Assembly: GCA_015501595.1 (NCBI GenBank)
Contig: JADNRX010000215.1
Location: forward strand, 29,322-93,321
Direction of reading: 5' to 3'
Source of the DNA: Hymenopellis radicata
Taxonomy: Eukaryota; Basidiomycota; Agaricomycetes; Agaricales; Physalacriaceae
DNA length: 64,000 nt
The notes below the pieces were generated by a model that saw nothing but the letters and a program-made list of their open reading frames with translations, was not told where the DNA came from and made no database searches. This document shows, piece after piece, positions 36,101-47,097 of this stretch. A program made the translations under genes and the position numbers. Each line of letters starts with the position of its first letter. Position 1 is the stretch's first letter.

Positions 36101-38374
36101 CATACTCGATCCGCTCGGGCATCTCGGAGATCCGATCCGTTTGATCCGTAGACCCGTGGCGGGTCGGATCACACTTGGATCGCGGATCGGGCTCTGGAGG
36201 CACGAGTACTCGTTGCGAGTACTCGTGTTGACTCGTGAATATTTAGGTATATATTTTAGCTTAATTTACAAATTTTTACCAAGTTAAACGGACCCTTACG
36301 TCGCCCAAATGAGCCATTGGCGTGAATTTCTTGTTAATTCCCATGATCCGGCAAACACCGAGAGGCCGCGTAAGCCTCTGATCGATAACTCGATCGCTCT
36401 CATCTCTCTCTTCTCCCACGACGACAACCACCCAGCGAGTGACGATTGTCACCGCTGCCACTCTGACGACTGTCAGGTGGCCTCTGGGGTGAGGATTGCG
36501 CCCTGGCTGAGTGCTGGGCTTGCTGCTGTCTCTGTGACAGCAGCAACGGACGACTTCACGGCGCCGACTCTGGACGACAATGGCCACGACTCCCGGATGA
36601 CCACGACTCCGGGACAACGATGACGACGGGGATGGAGTGAAGAGGTAGATGGAGCGATGATGGATGGCGGGAGGACGCGTTGACGCGTTGATGCGGTGGT
36701 GAGGCAAGCGCGCTGAGGAGTGCAGCCGACGACGACTCCCACCACCATCATCACCACCATCTCCACCATTACCACACCATCTCCACCGCTACCACCACCA
36801 TCTGCATTGCTACCACCACCATCTCCACCACTGTCACCACTGTCACTCTCTCTCCACCACCCTCAGTCTGCATCATGCACGACTGAGTGTCCCCGTGCCA
36901 TTGCCCGGGGATACTCGTCGGGCATGAATAGATTTGGGTGTGTGGAATACTCGAGTTTACTCGAGTACTCGACCCGCTCGGCGATCTCGGCGATCCGACT
37001 CGTCTTGATCCGTAATCCGTGGCGGGTCGGATCACATAAGGATCGCGGATCGGCAGTTTCGGCCACGGGTACTCGACGTGATGGATCGCGGATCTGACCC
37101 GGATTTGAGTCGTTGAGGTCTCTACTGGGAACTCGTTATGGCGTGCGATATGAAGATTTGAAACAAGTACGTACCTTTAACAAAATGCGTTCTGCAAAGA
37201 GATTGAAGTCTTGTAGACGACGACAAGCCAGGTCATTTACGCTACTCCCTGAAAGCGGAGACCCGAAAACGTAATTTTCCAGCGTGTTGGTCGCCAAGAC
37301 ACCACAATTGAAACCATCTTCCTGGAGAGTGATATCGAGGAGGTTATCGGTAAGCAGCTCCGCATCGTCTCTGCCATGAGTCCAAAGCCAATGATACGCA
37401 TTTCGTAGTTCGGAATTCACCTCACTCCCGAGCGAATCGCCTGCAAGGAACATCTTCTCCGTGCCATTGACCCCAACCGGCACCCAATGCGGCATTCCGT
37501 TAATCTTCTCCATGTTTGCGATGGTCAGCACACAAATGCCTTCTCGCATGCTGTCTCTGACATCCTTCAGATAGTTGCTGAAGGGGACAGCAGGGTTATC
37601 ACGGCTGTGGTAGGCGAAGAGGACGTAGTTGGTCAGCTCAACTGGCTCGATCCGAACGCCACAGTTGAGACCCGCTTGCTCGATAGCAAGTTCGGCAATG
37701 AGGAGGAGCTTGGAGTTGATCTCGGAGGTGGAGAGGTAGTTGTTGGATAACAAACGGTAAAGCCGGTGCGTGGGATTATTGTCGCTGATATTCTGGCTGA
37801 CGTTCCAAGGCAGCTGTGCCATATATTCAAGGGTCTCCTGCGCTACAAGCGCGCGCTCTGGGAAACGAGGCTGATTCGCCTGTTTGCGAACAAACTCCGC
37901 ACACCTGATCCAGCGACTACGAGGGTTGCTGCGATTGACTACCTCCTTCCACCATGAGACGACACCGATGTCAAACAGCGTAGCCGTCGCTGCGCCATTG
38001 GCAAGATGGGCATACGAAATGGAGCGTGCTCCGTTAAGCCAAGCCTCACGCGCAGCCTGGAACAACTCGTTGACGACCTTGGGTTCGGGTATGGGAAGAC
38101 GACGAAGCTGGGTGAGGAGGAGTGTGGGTGACGATGTGGGCATGTCAGAGCGGAAAAATGTGTTCACAGCCGGGTCGGTGAGTCCGGTAAGGGTTTGAAT
38201 AACGGGAAGCTGGAAGTTGACAAGTCCTTGAAGGGACTGGTGCTTGACGAGCTCCGCGGCAAGCATGGCGGGGATTTTAAGAGCCTGGGTGGCTGCACGA
38301 CGAATGGGGCGGGGTAGAGCCTTGGTATATGGAAGATTTTTACTGACATAGTCGGCGGGATTGACAGAGGTCAT
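33150..38374 (-). pseudogene. Ulp1-like C48 protease fused to DDE transposase
   Basis: Five exons (38374-37175, 36053-35286, 35237-34779, 34724-33684, 33632-33150) are all phase 0 and total 1317 codons. Residues 1-400 hold an Ulp1/SENP-like cysteine protease: H296 (MPHWVPV), D313 (LAGDSLG), Q351 and C357 (QEDGFNCGVLA). The H-to-D spacing of 17 and Q-to-C of 6 match Ulp1. Residues 400-660 are an acidic linker, then a Glu/Arg-rich coiled coil ending in nuclear-signal-like basic text. Residues 680-810 contain a probable DNA-binding region. The DDE_1-like core has D926 (VNTDQTQ), D1051 (WKIDCWSVHKS) and D1089 (GLWQPLDVG). A Ser/Asp-rich C-terminus follows. One in-frame TAG (34458-34460, codon 898) is the only lesion seen. 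Intron 1 contains element C. The protease may remove SUMO or mature the protein; that is inference. Confidence 0.85.
36062..37124. mobile_element. hAT-like non-autonomous element C (8-bp TSD)
   Basis: TAGAGACCTCAACGAGTCA / TGAGTCGTTGAGGTCTCTA ends with CTGGGAAC duplicated at 36054-36061 and 37125-37132. It is 1063 bp and closely similar to element A. It lies in intron 1 of the Ulp1-DDE gene: the target duplication (GTTCCCAG on the coding strand) contains the 3' splice site, which is therefore kept on both sides. Confidence 0.92.
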
Positions 38375-38676
38375 TGTAGGTTTTTGACGTGGCTAAGCGC
38401 AGAAGAAAACTTTTTGCAAGGTAAGACCGGAAGAAAAACTGCGAAACATGCTGGTATCGGTAATTTCCGTAGATAGTGAAATAAAATAAGGTTTGTATCT
38501 CCGAGTTAAGATAACAAAGGTTACTTCTGTCATTTTGCTGACGGAATAGCTGAAATGAGGTCATGAAGATGTGTGTACATCGGTCACAGGTCCCGGTTGG
38601 CTCTGAAGATGATGGCCGTTGAAGATGGGGTGTCACTGGTCACAGTGGCTGAATCTAAGGTCGGAATAGTACAGTA

Positions 38677-39722
38677 GTGCCGTCGGCGTCAATGGTATCT
38701 CGGCATGGAGTGACGACAACGCCCTTGGTAGATCGATCAACGACACAGTGGATAGCATTGTAGCCATCACATTCAGGGAGTCCGACAATAAAGTCGCTGG
38801 TAATCGTACCAAAGGGACGAGTGGGGATTTCGTTGGGGACGAGGGGAACATGGGGTGGATGATTATTGATCTTGGTGACCTGACAAGTGGGACAGCCTCG
38901 CACGTACTGTCGTATTTCGACCGTAGGTTCACGTCACAGGTCACGAGCCCGAAAAATGAACCTATTATATAAGCAGGTCACTAGTTTTTTTTGGCTGTGA
39001 ACCTGCCCCAAATTGGTCACAAATCGGACTTTTGCTCTCAAATTGAGCTTGGTGGCAGTTTTTATAGGATTTTTCTCCTTTTTGATGTATTTTGGGTCTA
39101 GAATAGCACATTTTTCTCTAATTATACTGAGATTCAGCCTAAAACCTGTGAAATAACCCTGCCATTGAAAAATTTAGTGAACTTATTTTTACTGAGTCAC
39201 AGTGATGTGTCCACTGTGAACATCCCACCAAACAAGTTCACGAGGTCACAGGTCACACCCTGTGAACCTACGGTCGAAATACTACAGTAGTCGCGAATAA
39301 AAACAGACATGCCTGGCCACCAGAACTCGCGGCTCACAAGTTCATAGGTCTTGTAGCGTCCTGGATGTCCGGCGACTATTGAGTCATGGTACATCTTGAC
39401 GACATCCCGGCAAAGAGCGGCATCCTTAGGAATGTAAACCTTTCCTCGAAAGAGTACTAGGCCCTCTTCATAGTTCCATTCCTGTAGGTTTTTGACCAGC
39501 GAACGAGGCCCATTGTTGAGAATAACGTCTAACGCACTGAGCACTTCCTTGTCCCTTGATGAACACTCGCGAATCCGCCTCCGCAACTCATTGTCTCCAA
39601 TGGACGACACTGCACTAGGGCGGACAGCGCGAATGCGGAAGAACGTGGGGTCGAGCAGTATGCAATCTGCATTATCGTCTTCGACCCCCTCTTTATGGTC
39701 TGGGTGGCGAGAAAGGGGATCG
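38677..39722 (-). pseudogene. Ty3/gypsy RNase H-integrase region
   Basis: The minus strand reads SDPLSRHPDHKEGVEDDN, the zinc-binding domain (HDSIVAGHPGRYKTYELVSR, then FWWPGM), and after the MITE at 38907-39287 continues VRGCPTCQVTK, GTITSDFIVGLPECDGYNAI and VVDRSTKG. This is the H2C2 zinc finger and the first Asp of the integrase core. The C-terminal side continues at 31441 and the N-terminal side at 42942. Confidence 0.9.
38907..39287. mobile_element. 381-bp TA-flanked MITE
   Basis: CTGTCGTATTTCGACCGTAG / CTACGGTCGAAATACTACAG ends, flanked by TA at 38905-38906 and 39288-39289. Removal restores VFIRDYVRGCPTCQ in the integrase. Termini and the internal GGTCACAGGTCAC motif resemble both the 244-bp MITEs and the 7.2-kb element. 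Confidence 0.92.
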
Positions 39723-39727
39723 CTGTG

Positions 39728-40031
39728 TGTGACGACTCGTGCGTCCATTTTGCGAGAGCTGGAGGAGTCGGTCCGGTCGAGTGCGAGCTCTGTAACTCTG
39801 AGCGCAGAAGAGAACCTATCACCCAGGTCTGGGTCCTTGCCGTGGAAACGGGAGCAGATAATGGATGCTCAGCCGAGTCGAGTGAGCCTTAGCGCGGCCT
39901 CATACGGGACCGCACGGCGAGTCCAAGGGCGACCGGTATTCCTCGAAGTAAGAGAACAAGTAACGGCAATTATGTAAGCTATCATACTGACACACATGTA
40001 CACAATGAGTATCATACTACGAGTTCTTACA
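39728..40031 (-). repeat. LTR of the 3.2-kb element (3' LTR)
   Basis: TG...CA bounded and 304 bp; nearly identical to 42646-42936 apart from a 14-bp insertion and scattered substitutions. The divergence between the two copies is a clock for insertion age. Confidence 0.88.
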
Positions 40032-40549
40032 ATACCCCCCACATGTGAGTCAGGACATGCAAGAGGAAAGAAAAAGTAGTCGGGGCTGCCCGACAAAAAA
40101 TTAGCCAATGTTCTGTAGTCGTCCTCCAGATGTTCATCTGAAGGACTGTACCACATGCACTAGCAGCCATCATCACCAGTCCGAGTCTCTAGCTCTCCCT
40201 TCTCCTTCTCCAACTCTGATACGTTCACGATTTAGACAATACGCATGATCAACATCTTCAGTGTGTCGTCGACGGATCCTGTTATTGTCCTCCACAGACT
40301 CAGCATCAGAGCTGATGACCTCTCCTTCCTTCGTTGCCTCCTCATCATCTTGGCAGTGCTGTGCCCTCCTACACTCATCGCCATCATCACCACCTTCTCT
40401 CATCTCATACTCGACCCTATACTCCACACTACCTCCGTCACCCCCCATCCTGCACCTGTTCCAACAGCCTTAACTCATTCGGAGGTGGGCATTCCAACTC
40501 CGAGTCTAAGCTCAACAGCTCATAAACATCCCACCCTCCCTCCCTACAC

Positions 40550-40960
40550 CCCCCATTATTTACTCACCATCAACTCTGAGAGAAGCTCGATCAAAGAGAC
40601 GGTGTGGAAATAATCCATAGCAGAGATCTAAGGGGAGGGAGAGGGCGGGAGACAAAGACATGTGTGAACCGCGCCACAGTGCTGGCAGAAACAAGATTCA
40701 GGGTAGAATCGAAGTTTGCGAGCAGGGTGGAAGGTACAGGTACCAGGCGGAATCAGACAGGTGCCAGTGCCAGTACAAAGAAGGTGCGAATCGGGATTAT
40801 TTACTCACCATCAACTTCGAGAGAAGCTCGATCAAAGAGACAGTGTGGAAATAATCTACAGCAGAGATCTAAGAGGAGGGAGAGAGCAGGCAACAACGAC
40901 TGGCGGAACAGGATTTGGGGCAGAATCGTTTGCAAGCAGGGTAGAGATACAGTACTAGGC
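40550..40960. repeat. Direct repeat pair inside the 3.2-kb element
   Basis: A block of about 95 bp (TTATTTACTCACCATCAACT... to AGGGAGAGRGC) at 40555-40650 recurs at 40797-40890, giving a unit of about 240 bp. Further on, 41203-41260 and 41520-41575 share another repeat (GCGGGCAACACACATTCCGTC type), and 41245-41340 has short repeats of CGCTCGAAAACGCGA. Confidence 0.75.
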
Positions 40961-42645
40961 GGAATCAGACATGCACATTAGTACCTATATCCAGGAGACA
41001 ATTCGTCTGCAGGCCGGGGAGGGATAAGCACGGAAGAAAGTAGCAATCAGAACTTGAGGTGTTTTGACCAACTTCCAGGAAGCGAAAAAGCTTCCAACCT
41101 GGGTTAAGTCACAACACAGAGATTTCGGTCCAAAGATAAGGGCGAAGAGAATGTAATCATTGTGTTACGGCTAAAGCTACATAGGCACAAGAAGAGGTCT
41201 CCACTGCCAGTCTCTCGACTGGCGGGCAACACACATTCCGTCAATATGCACTTGAAAACGCGACATCAATACGCGCTCGAAAATGCGATGTCAATATGCG
41301 CTCGAAAACGCAATATTACTACGCGCTTGAAAACGCGACTCGCTGGCGACTTAGAGCGGGTAGAAGCTCTGCGCGCGGGGAAAGCCTTTGTCCGATCCAA
41401 GGAGTGAGCGGATCCTCCTTGAGGTGGTGAGTATCCCAAGATGCATGATAGTGCATAGCCGACGAAGTCAGGTACTTATCTTGAGGACTAAAGTCACATC
41501 CAGGCCCTTCGAGCAAGAAGTGGTCGCCACTGCCGTCTTTCGACTAGCGGGCAACACACATTCCCGTCGTTACGCTCTTAAAGATGTGACTCGCCAGTGA
41601 CTCAGAGTCTATGAGCTCTGAATCGCCTAGGTGGTAGCTTCGTGAATGGAAAGAGTCCTCGTCCGCTCCAGGATCATCGTCGAGATCGGCTCTAGCCTCA
41701 TCATAACAAAAGTGGCGCCGACACTGGTAGATCGGATTGCAATATGCGGGTACTACTAGGTAGGAGAGGCTGGCGAGGATACGGAAGCCTGTGTAGGGGT
41801 CGACGATGAACCCGAACTTGTTTTAGCATCCGGTTTCGGGTTCTTGGGAGAGGCGTTCTTGGGTGACGTCCTTGTTGAGAGAGAGGATGAAATTTGGGGA
41901 GCAGTGGATGGTTGGGAGGTAAATCAGTGTCTCCCCGAGCTCCTTGAAGAGATGGTGTCGTCTTCCGGGGTCGTTGACGCGTCTTTCGAGCCTGACTGAC
42001 ATATCAGTGCCGCGGCTGCTCGGGGCCCGTTGTTGGTGGGCATAGAGGGGGAAGAGGGGGCAAGGGAGGATGTTGAAGAAACAGTCGGGCTCTGCTTGAT
42101 GTCCGGACAGGCGTTGGGCGAGGTTCTCCGACCAAACCGCTTCTCCGACCAACCCAACAAATCAGACATGCTCTACGACGAGCGAACAAGTCGTGTCCCC
42201 TCCTCCCAACCAGCATCGCCGACAGCGAATGCTCCCACATCTCCAGTCCACGCCGATGGTCGGTATCGAGTGACTTCTCGAAGGACCGACGTCTCAATGC
42301 TGCCAATGCAGAATTGATGGCTGTCCGTCTTCCCAGTTCGCGTCGCCCTGCCGCCAGCTTTCGCGCTGAACGACCTGAGAGTATGTGCGAAGGCGGTTGA
42401 TCAAGAGAGTGGATGGATGGGGCGACGTGGTGGCAGAATGCAAGACCGCCTGACAGCTGAGTCAGCGGGATAATGTCGCGTCGTCGTTGTCGTCGTCGAG
42501 TCATGTCTCGGTCTGACTCTTCCGTGCCTGCGTATGAAAGAGTAGTCGTCAAAAGAGGTTGGAGAGGCATGCTGGACTCAGCGCTCGAAATGATGATGGG
42601 GTGACCATGACCGGCTCCTGTAGCAACCCTCGCGGTGGGCTCCAT

Positions 42646-42936
42646 TGTGACGACTCGTGCATCCATTTTGCGAGAGCTGGAGGAGTCGGTCCGGTCGAGT
42701 GCGAGCTCTGTAACTCTGAGCGCAGAAGAGAACCTATCACCCAGGTCTGGGTCCTTGCCGTGGAAACGGGAGCAGATAATGGATGCTCAGCCGAGTCAAG
42801 TGAGCCTTAGCGCGGCCTCATGCGAGTCCAAGGGTGACCGGTATTCCTCGAAGTAAGAGAACAAGTAACGGCAATTATGTAAGCTATCGTACTGACACAC
42901 ATGTACACAACGAGTATCATACTACGAGTTCTTACA
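42646..42936 (-). repeat. LTR of the 3.2-kb element (5' LTR)
   Basis: 291 bp, same ends as the 39728 copy. The sequence immediately inside (TGGAGCCCACCGCGAGG on the minus strand) is where a primer-binding site would lie, but I could not match it to a tRNA. Confidence 0.88.
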
Positions 42937-42941
42937 CTGTG

Positions 42942-45248
42942 GTTCAGGGTTCCTCGTTTGTGAATCAGTTCAAAGTCAAAACGTGTAAGGAATAACGCCC
43001 ATCGGGCTTGACGGCGACTCAGCTTCTGGGACTGCGTAAAGTACTCGAGGTTCTTGTGGTCGGTGATGACCTCAACCTTATGACGAGCGCCCTCAAGGTA
43101 GTGTCGCCAATCCTCCAGCACTCGGATAATCGCAAGAAGCTCCTTATCGTGGATATCGTAGTTGCGCTGCGTCTCGTTGAGTGACTTGGACAGGAATGCG
43201 CAAGGGTGCCACTGCTCGTCGTCTCCTTGTTGGTAAAGGGTGGCACCAGTCGCGAAGTCAGACGCGTCTGCTTCCACACGATAGGGTTTATCAGGGTCGG
43301 GCATAATTAGAACGGGAGCAGAGGCGAACGCATCTTTGAGGGCCTGAAAGGCCGTTTGCGACGAGGGATTCCAGTCCCACGTCTGATCCTTCTTGGTAAG
43401 ATCAAAGAGCGGTCGAGCAATCTTGGAGAAGTCCTTGATGAAACGTCGATAGAAGTTACCGAACCCTAGGAATGCTTGTACGTCTTTGACTCGTCTTGGG
43501 GTCGGCCACTGAGAGACGCCCGACACTTTAACGGGATCCATGCGGAGGGCATTGTGAGAGATGATAAGCCCCAAGAACTCGACGGACTCAGCTTCAAAGA
43601 CGCACTTCTCTGGTTTCGCATAGAGGTCATGCTCCTGGAGTCGTTTTAAGACTTCCCGTACGATGCGCCGATGTTCTTCCAACGTCTCGGTAAAGATCAA
43701 GATGTCATCCATATAGACGACGACTTTTCCGGAGTTCGATGAGATCCTTGAGAATGCTGTTCATCATAGCCTGAAAGGTCGCTGGAGAGTTTATGAGTCC
43801 GAAGAACATGACGGTTGGCTCGAAGAGTCCTCGGTTGGTCTTGAAGGCTCCCTTCCACTCGTCTCCTTCCTTCATACGCACGTTGTTATAACCCCAACGT
43901 AGGTCGATCTTGGAGAAGATACGCGCGCCTTTGAGTTTGTCGATAAGCTCTGGGATGAGCGGAAGGGGATACTCGTTCTTGACAGTGCCTTTATTGAGTT
44001 CTCGATAATCCTGTACGGGGCGCAATGATCCGTCCTTTTTCTTAACAAAGAAGAAAGGACTCGCCATAGACGACTTCGAAGGTCAGATATACCCCTTCTT
44101 GAGGTTCTCGTCGAGGAACGAGTCCAGCTGCTGCTGCTCATCGGGTGATAGAGGATACGTCTTGCAAGCCTGGGCTCAAAGTTCAGTTTAAGATCGATGG
44201 CATGATCCCAAGAACTATGCGCTGGTAGTCGTTCGGAGGTTCGCTTGTCAAAGACGGTGAGAAAGGCATGATATGGGGAGGGAACACGCTCCTTGAGCGG
44301 ACGATTGTCCGGTTTAGCTTGCGCTTGAGCCGCTTCAGCTAACTTCTGCGCGTTCGTGAATGTGGCTCGGATATGGACGTCGGTGGGATCAGGTGGTTTG
44401 GAGGCAGGTCGGGGATAATCGTCATGGTAGTAATGCTGTTCGAAGACATCCTGCGTCCAGACTGGTTCGACATCCAGCTCCTCCTCTTCATCTTCGGTGA
44501 AAAGGACAACAGGTACTTGGATATGGTTGAAAACACGAACAGGACAACGTCTTCCAGCACGGCGCTGTACCGGTTTAGCAACCGCGCCTGGGATGGGGTC
44601 GCTCCACTTGACTTCGTAGTCTCGGTGGTGCAGTCGAGGGTCGTGAGGTTGGGTGTGAGCAATGACAGGGGTTTGTTTAGCTTTGGCACGTACATGGGTG
44701 ACCGGTTTCTCAGGCCGGTGAATACAAGAGGCCGGACACCGTGTAAAGTGAAGCTCTGAACCTGCCCAGTCGATCTCGGGGTTGTGTTCATCAAGCCAGT
44801 CAGTCCCTAGGATCATGTCATGATCACCAATGTCGGTGACATAGAGTTCAATCTCCTCTTCATGATGCGCTGTGCGGTCGTGATTGTAAATTCATGCACG
44901 TTGAAGAGTAAAATGAGTGACATAGCCCATGACATTCTCAGATCCATCAACATTTCGAACGGGGAAGGGAGTGGGAACGGGAAGAAGAGTGAAGTGGTGT
45001 CGTTCAGCGAATTTGTTGTTAATAATGATTCCTTCAGCGCCACTGTCAATGAGCGCTTGAGCAACGATTTGCCTGCCGGATAGTTTTCTGATGAACTCGG
45101 TTCGGAGTACGAGCGAGGGTGTCTGTCGGTTTCTTGTGATTGCTGACATCCGCAGTTCTGAGGGATGAATACGCTCACAAAGGGATGACAAAACCGAAAA
45201 TTTATTTCGCCCAGCACTTCCAGCAGTATATCGTACAACTCCTCCCAA
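42942..45248 (-). pseudogene. Ty3/gypsy protease, reverse transcriptase, RNase H
   Basis: In minus order: aspartic protease with ALIDSGAEGIIINN (45060-45010), MILGTDWLDEHNPEIDW, the RT palm ([62 protein letters not shown]), the connection (FLGFGNFYRRFIKDFS) and RNase H (RVEADASDFATGATLYQQGD, ITDHKNLEYFTQ, RWALFLTRFDF). There are frame breaks near 44890, 44170-44070 and 43720, so the polyprotein is disabled. Confidence 0.92.
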
Positions 45249-45268
45249 CGTTGCAGTGGGGGAGTGCT

Positions 45269-46860
45269 CTAAAAATCCAAATGTGCAACAAAATCTTTCA
45301 AATAATTGGCTGCCTCCGCCTTCTCTTCTCCCTGGAGCCCTCTCATGCGGTTAAACGCATCGCTCAGTTCCTTGATCGTGTCGCGAATTTCGCCGGGTTG
45401 GGCCGTCGATGTGGATGCAACTGGGGTATCAGCAGCAACTACGTCAGTGCTGCGGATGGATCGCCCAGCTGATTGGGAGGTGGAGTTGGGTCTTGGATCG
45501 CGGACGGGGCAGTCGCGAGAGATGTGCCCAGGTCGACGGCATTTAAAGCAGGCGCCCTGGCGGCGAAGGCGTTCTCTTTCCATTGGGGTCAGTCTCGTAA
45601 GTCTATCAGAGCTGGAATTTGCACCTGAGGAACGCCGTTGCGCGTCAACATCCATAGGAACACCCATATCCTGGGCTGGTGCGCTGTTGGAGCGCGAGGA
45701 CTGAGTGTTGCGCGAAGGATAGTACCGAGTGGACGACTCGGCCCTCAAAGCGGCACGGGAGTTCTCCAGGTTGACAACTCGAGTCTTCCACTCTGCAAGG
45801 GTAGTGGGCTGGGGGTGTTGATCGGCGATGATGGTGCGAAGTTCGTGACGAATGCCCTGTTTAAAGAAGTGGATGAGGGCGGCGTCTTCGTACTTGGACT
45901 TCATCGTCAGGGTCTCGAAACGGGTCATAAACGCGTCAATGCGCGCAAAGTCTCCTCGTTGACGAAGAGAGTCGAGGTCATTGCGAGCAGCAGTGGTGGG
46001 GTCAAGAGCACCAAAGGCATTGTTGAACTGGGTGATGCAGTTAGCGATCGTACTCCAGACCTTCGTACCAGTGAACGTGGTGAGCTGCTCTTCGTCGTAG
46101 GCTTCCATTCCATTCGAGGTCCACTCGCCTGCAGTGGTCTCTCGTTCGAAGCAAGTGAAGAAGAAGGAGACTTTATCAGCCTCCGTGGTGTAGTTGGCAG
46201 TGTTGAGACGGAGGAAATTGTTGAGCTCTTGGATGAAGAGGCGCGACTGGCCGCGGTCGCCATTGAAGGGCTTGGGTTTGTTACCGCGATCTGAGCGAGA
46301 CATTGGTCGAGGGATGATAGCGATAGCAGCGGGTGGTGGTGACGGCGATGGAGATGGGGGCGGTGATGGAGACGGTGGAGGAGATCGGGTAGTGCGATCA
46401 GGAGATTCTGGGTTCTCGTTATCTGAGGGGTTTTTGTCGTCGTCGTCTTCGTCGTCGTCAAACGGTGTATGGACGACGGGGGGTTCAGGTGCAAGGGGTA
46501 ATGATGAGGTTACAACGGGAGTTGTTGATGCGAGAGAGAGCAGGGGATCGCCCTATGCGATGTCCAGATGCTGCAAGGGGAGCTAGGGCAGTGGCTAATT
46601 GCTGTGTAAGGGCAGACTCAGCTTGGGTATCCTGCTCTTCGTCGTCACTAGGTGGATCGGGAAGATGATGGAGTTCGATGAAATAAGACTTTTCTGGGTT
46701 CGCTCTGTAGTACCACCCTACTCGTTCGTCGGGATTGGTCGAGGTGTGGAATCTGATCTCTCGATTGCCGACACCCTTGATATCGAAATAGCGTAGGTTG
46801 TTGGTGCCGATAATAGAGGTGGGGAGAGGTCTTGGATCTGTGAGATCAGCGGCAGTGACG
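45269..46860 (-). pseudogene. Ty3/gypsy gag
   Basis: 46303-45269 is open (344 residues from MSRSDRGNKPKPF): a capsid-like helical region, then a CCHC zinc knuckle (CFKCRRPGHISRDC) and a short C-terminal tail. The frame extends upstream through an Asp- and Pro/Ser-rich linker, then, after a frame shift near 46510, into text typical of gag N-termini (PLPTSIIGTNNLRYF, DERVGWYYRANPEKSYFIEL) as far as the MITE at 46863. Removing the MITE and one TA continues the frame (SAPQYVTAADLTDPRPLP). Confidence 0.88.
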
Positions 46861-46862
46861 TA

Positions 46863-47095
46863 CTGTACACTTTAATTCAATTCGTCGGTCACGGGTCACA
46901 GAGGATCCGAAATTGACGAAAAGTCACAGTGGTCACAGCGAAAATCCCAAAAAAATCGTCAGCGGGGCCCCCGCCAGCCTCCCGACGCACCTCCGCCGCG
47001 GCGGGAATTACCATATATGGTAATTCGTCGAAACCATAATTTCGTCGGACCGGTCACAGGTCACATGGCCCGACGAATTGAATGAAAGTCTACAG
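46863..47095. mobile_element. 233-bp TA-flanked MITE in gag leader
   Basis: Inverted ends CTGTACACTTTAATTCAAT / ATTGAATGAAAGTCTACAG with TA at 46861-46862 and 47096-47097. The core carries a GC-rich block and CCATATATGG. It shares the CTGTA terminus and GGTCACRGGTCACAG motif with the other TA-flanked elements. Confidence 0.88.
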
Positions 47096-47097
47096 TA

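Larger units (their letters stand above)
31444..38674. mobile_element. 7.2-kb TA-inserting transposon, Ulp1-DDE type
   Basis: Inverted ends CTGTACTATTCCGACC / GGTCGGAATAGTACAG (about 24 of 26 positions match including TA), flanked by TA at 31442-31443 and 38675-38676. Removing it leaves one TA and joins two gypsy integrase pieces in frame (DADGT/IDLLLNYTYRRYGL). It contains one large gene (33150-38374, -), a nested hAT-like element C, and degraded sequence at 31.6-33.1 kb. TA duplication and a DDE_1-like core place it near the pogo/Tc1-mariner assemblage; the fused C48 protease is unusual. Confidence 0.88.
39728..42936 (-). mobile_element. 3.2-kb non-autonomous LTR retrotransposon
   Basis: Two LTRs (39728-40031, 304 bp; 42646-42936, 291 bp) begin TGTGACGACTCG and end GAGTTCTTACA, flanked by the 5-bp repeat CTGTG (39723-39727 and 42937-42941). 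The left copy has a 14-bp insertion near 39902. A G-rich tract (GGGGGGTAT, minus strand) next to the left LTR looks like a polypurine tract, giving minus orientation. The 2.6-kb interior has no gag, protease, RT or integrase, but has direct repeats. Excision joins the gypsy text GTLNHSDPLSRHPD in frame. Confidence 0.9.

Noticed and set aside
37487..38198. + strand ORFs over the Ulp1 domain
   Set aside because: Antisense to a frame with a complete C48 catalytic set.
42004..42666. 220-codon minus-strand ORF in the 3.2-kb LTR element
   Set aside because: Arg/Ser/Pro-rich with no gag-like helices or zinc knuckle; it starts within the LTR. Probably not a real gag.
45638..46294. + strand ORF of 218 codons across gag
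   Set aside because: Antisense shadow of the gypsy gag frame, which has the CCHC motif.
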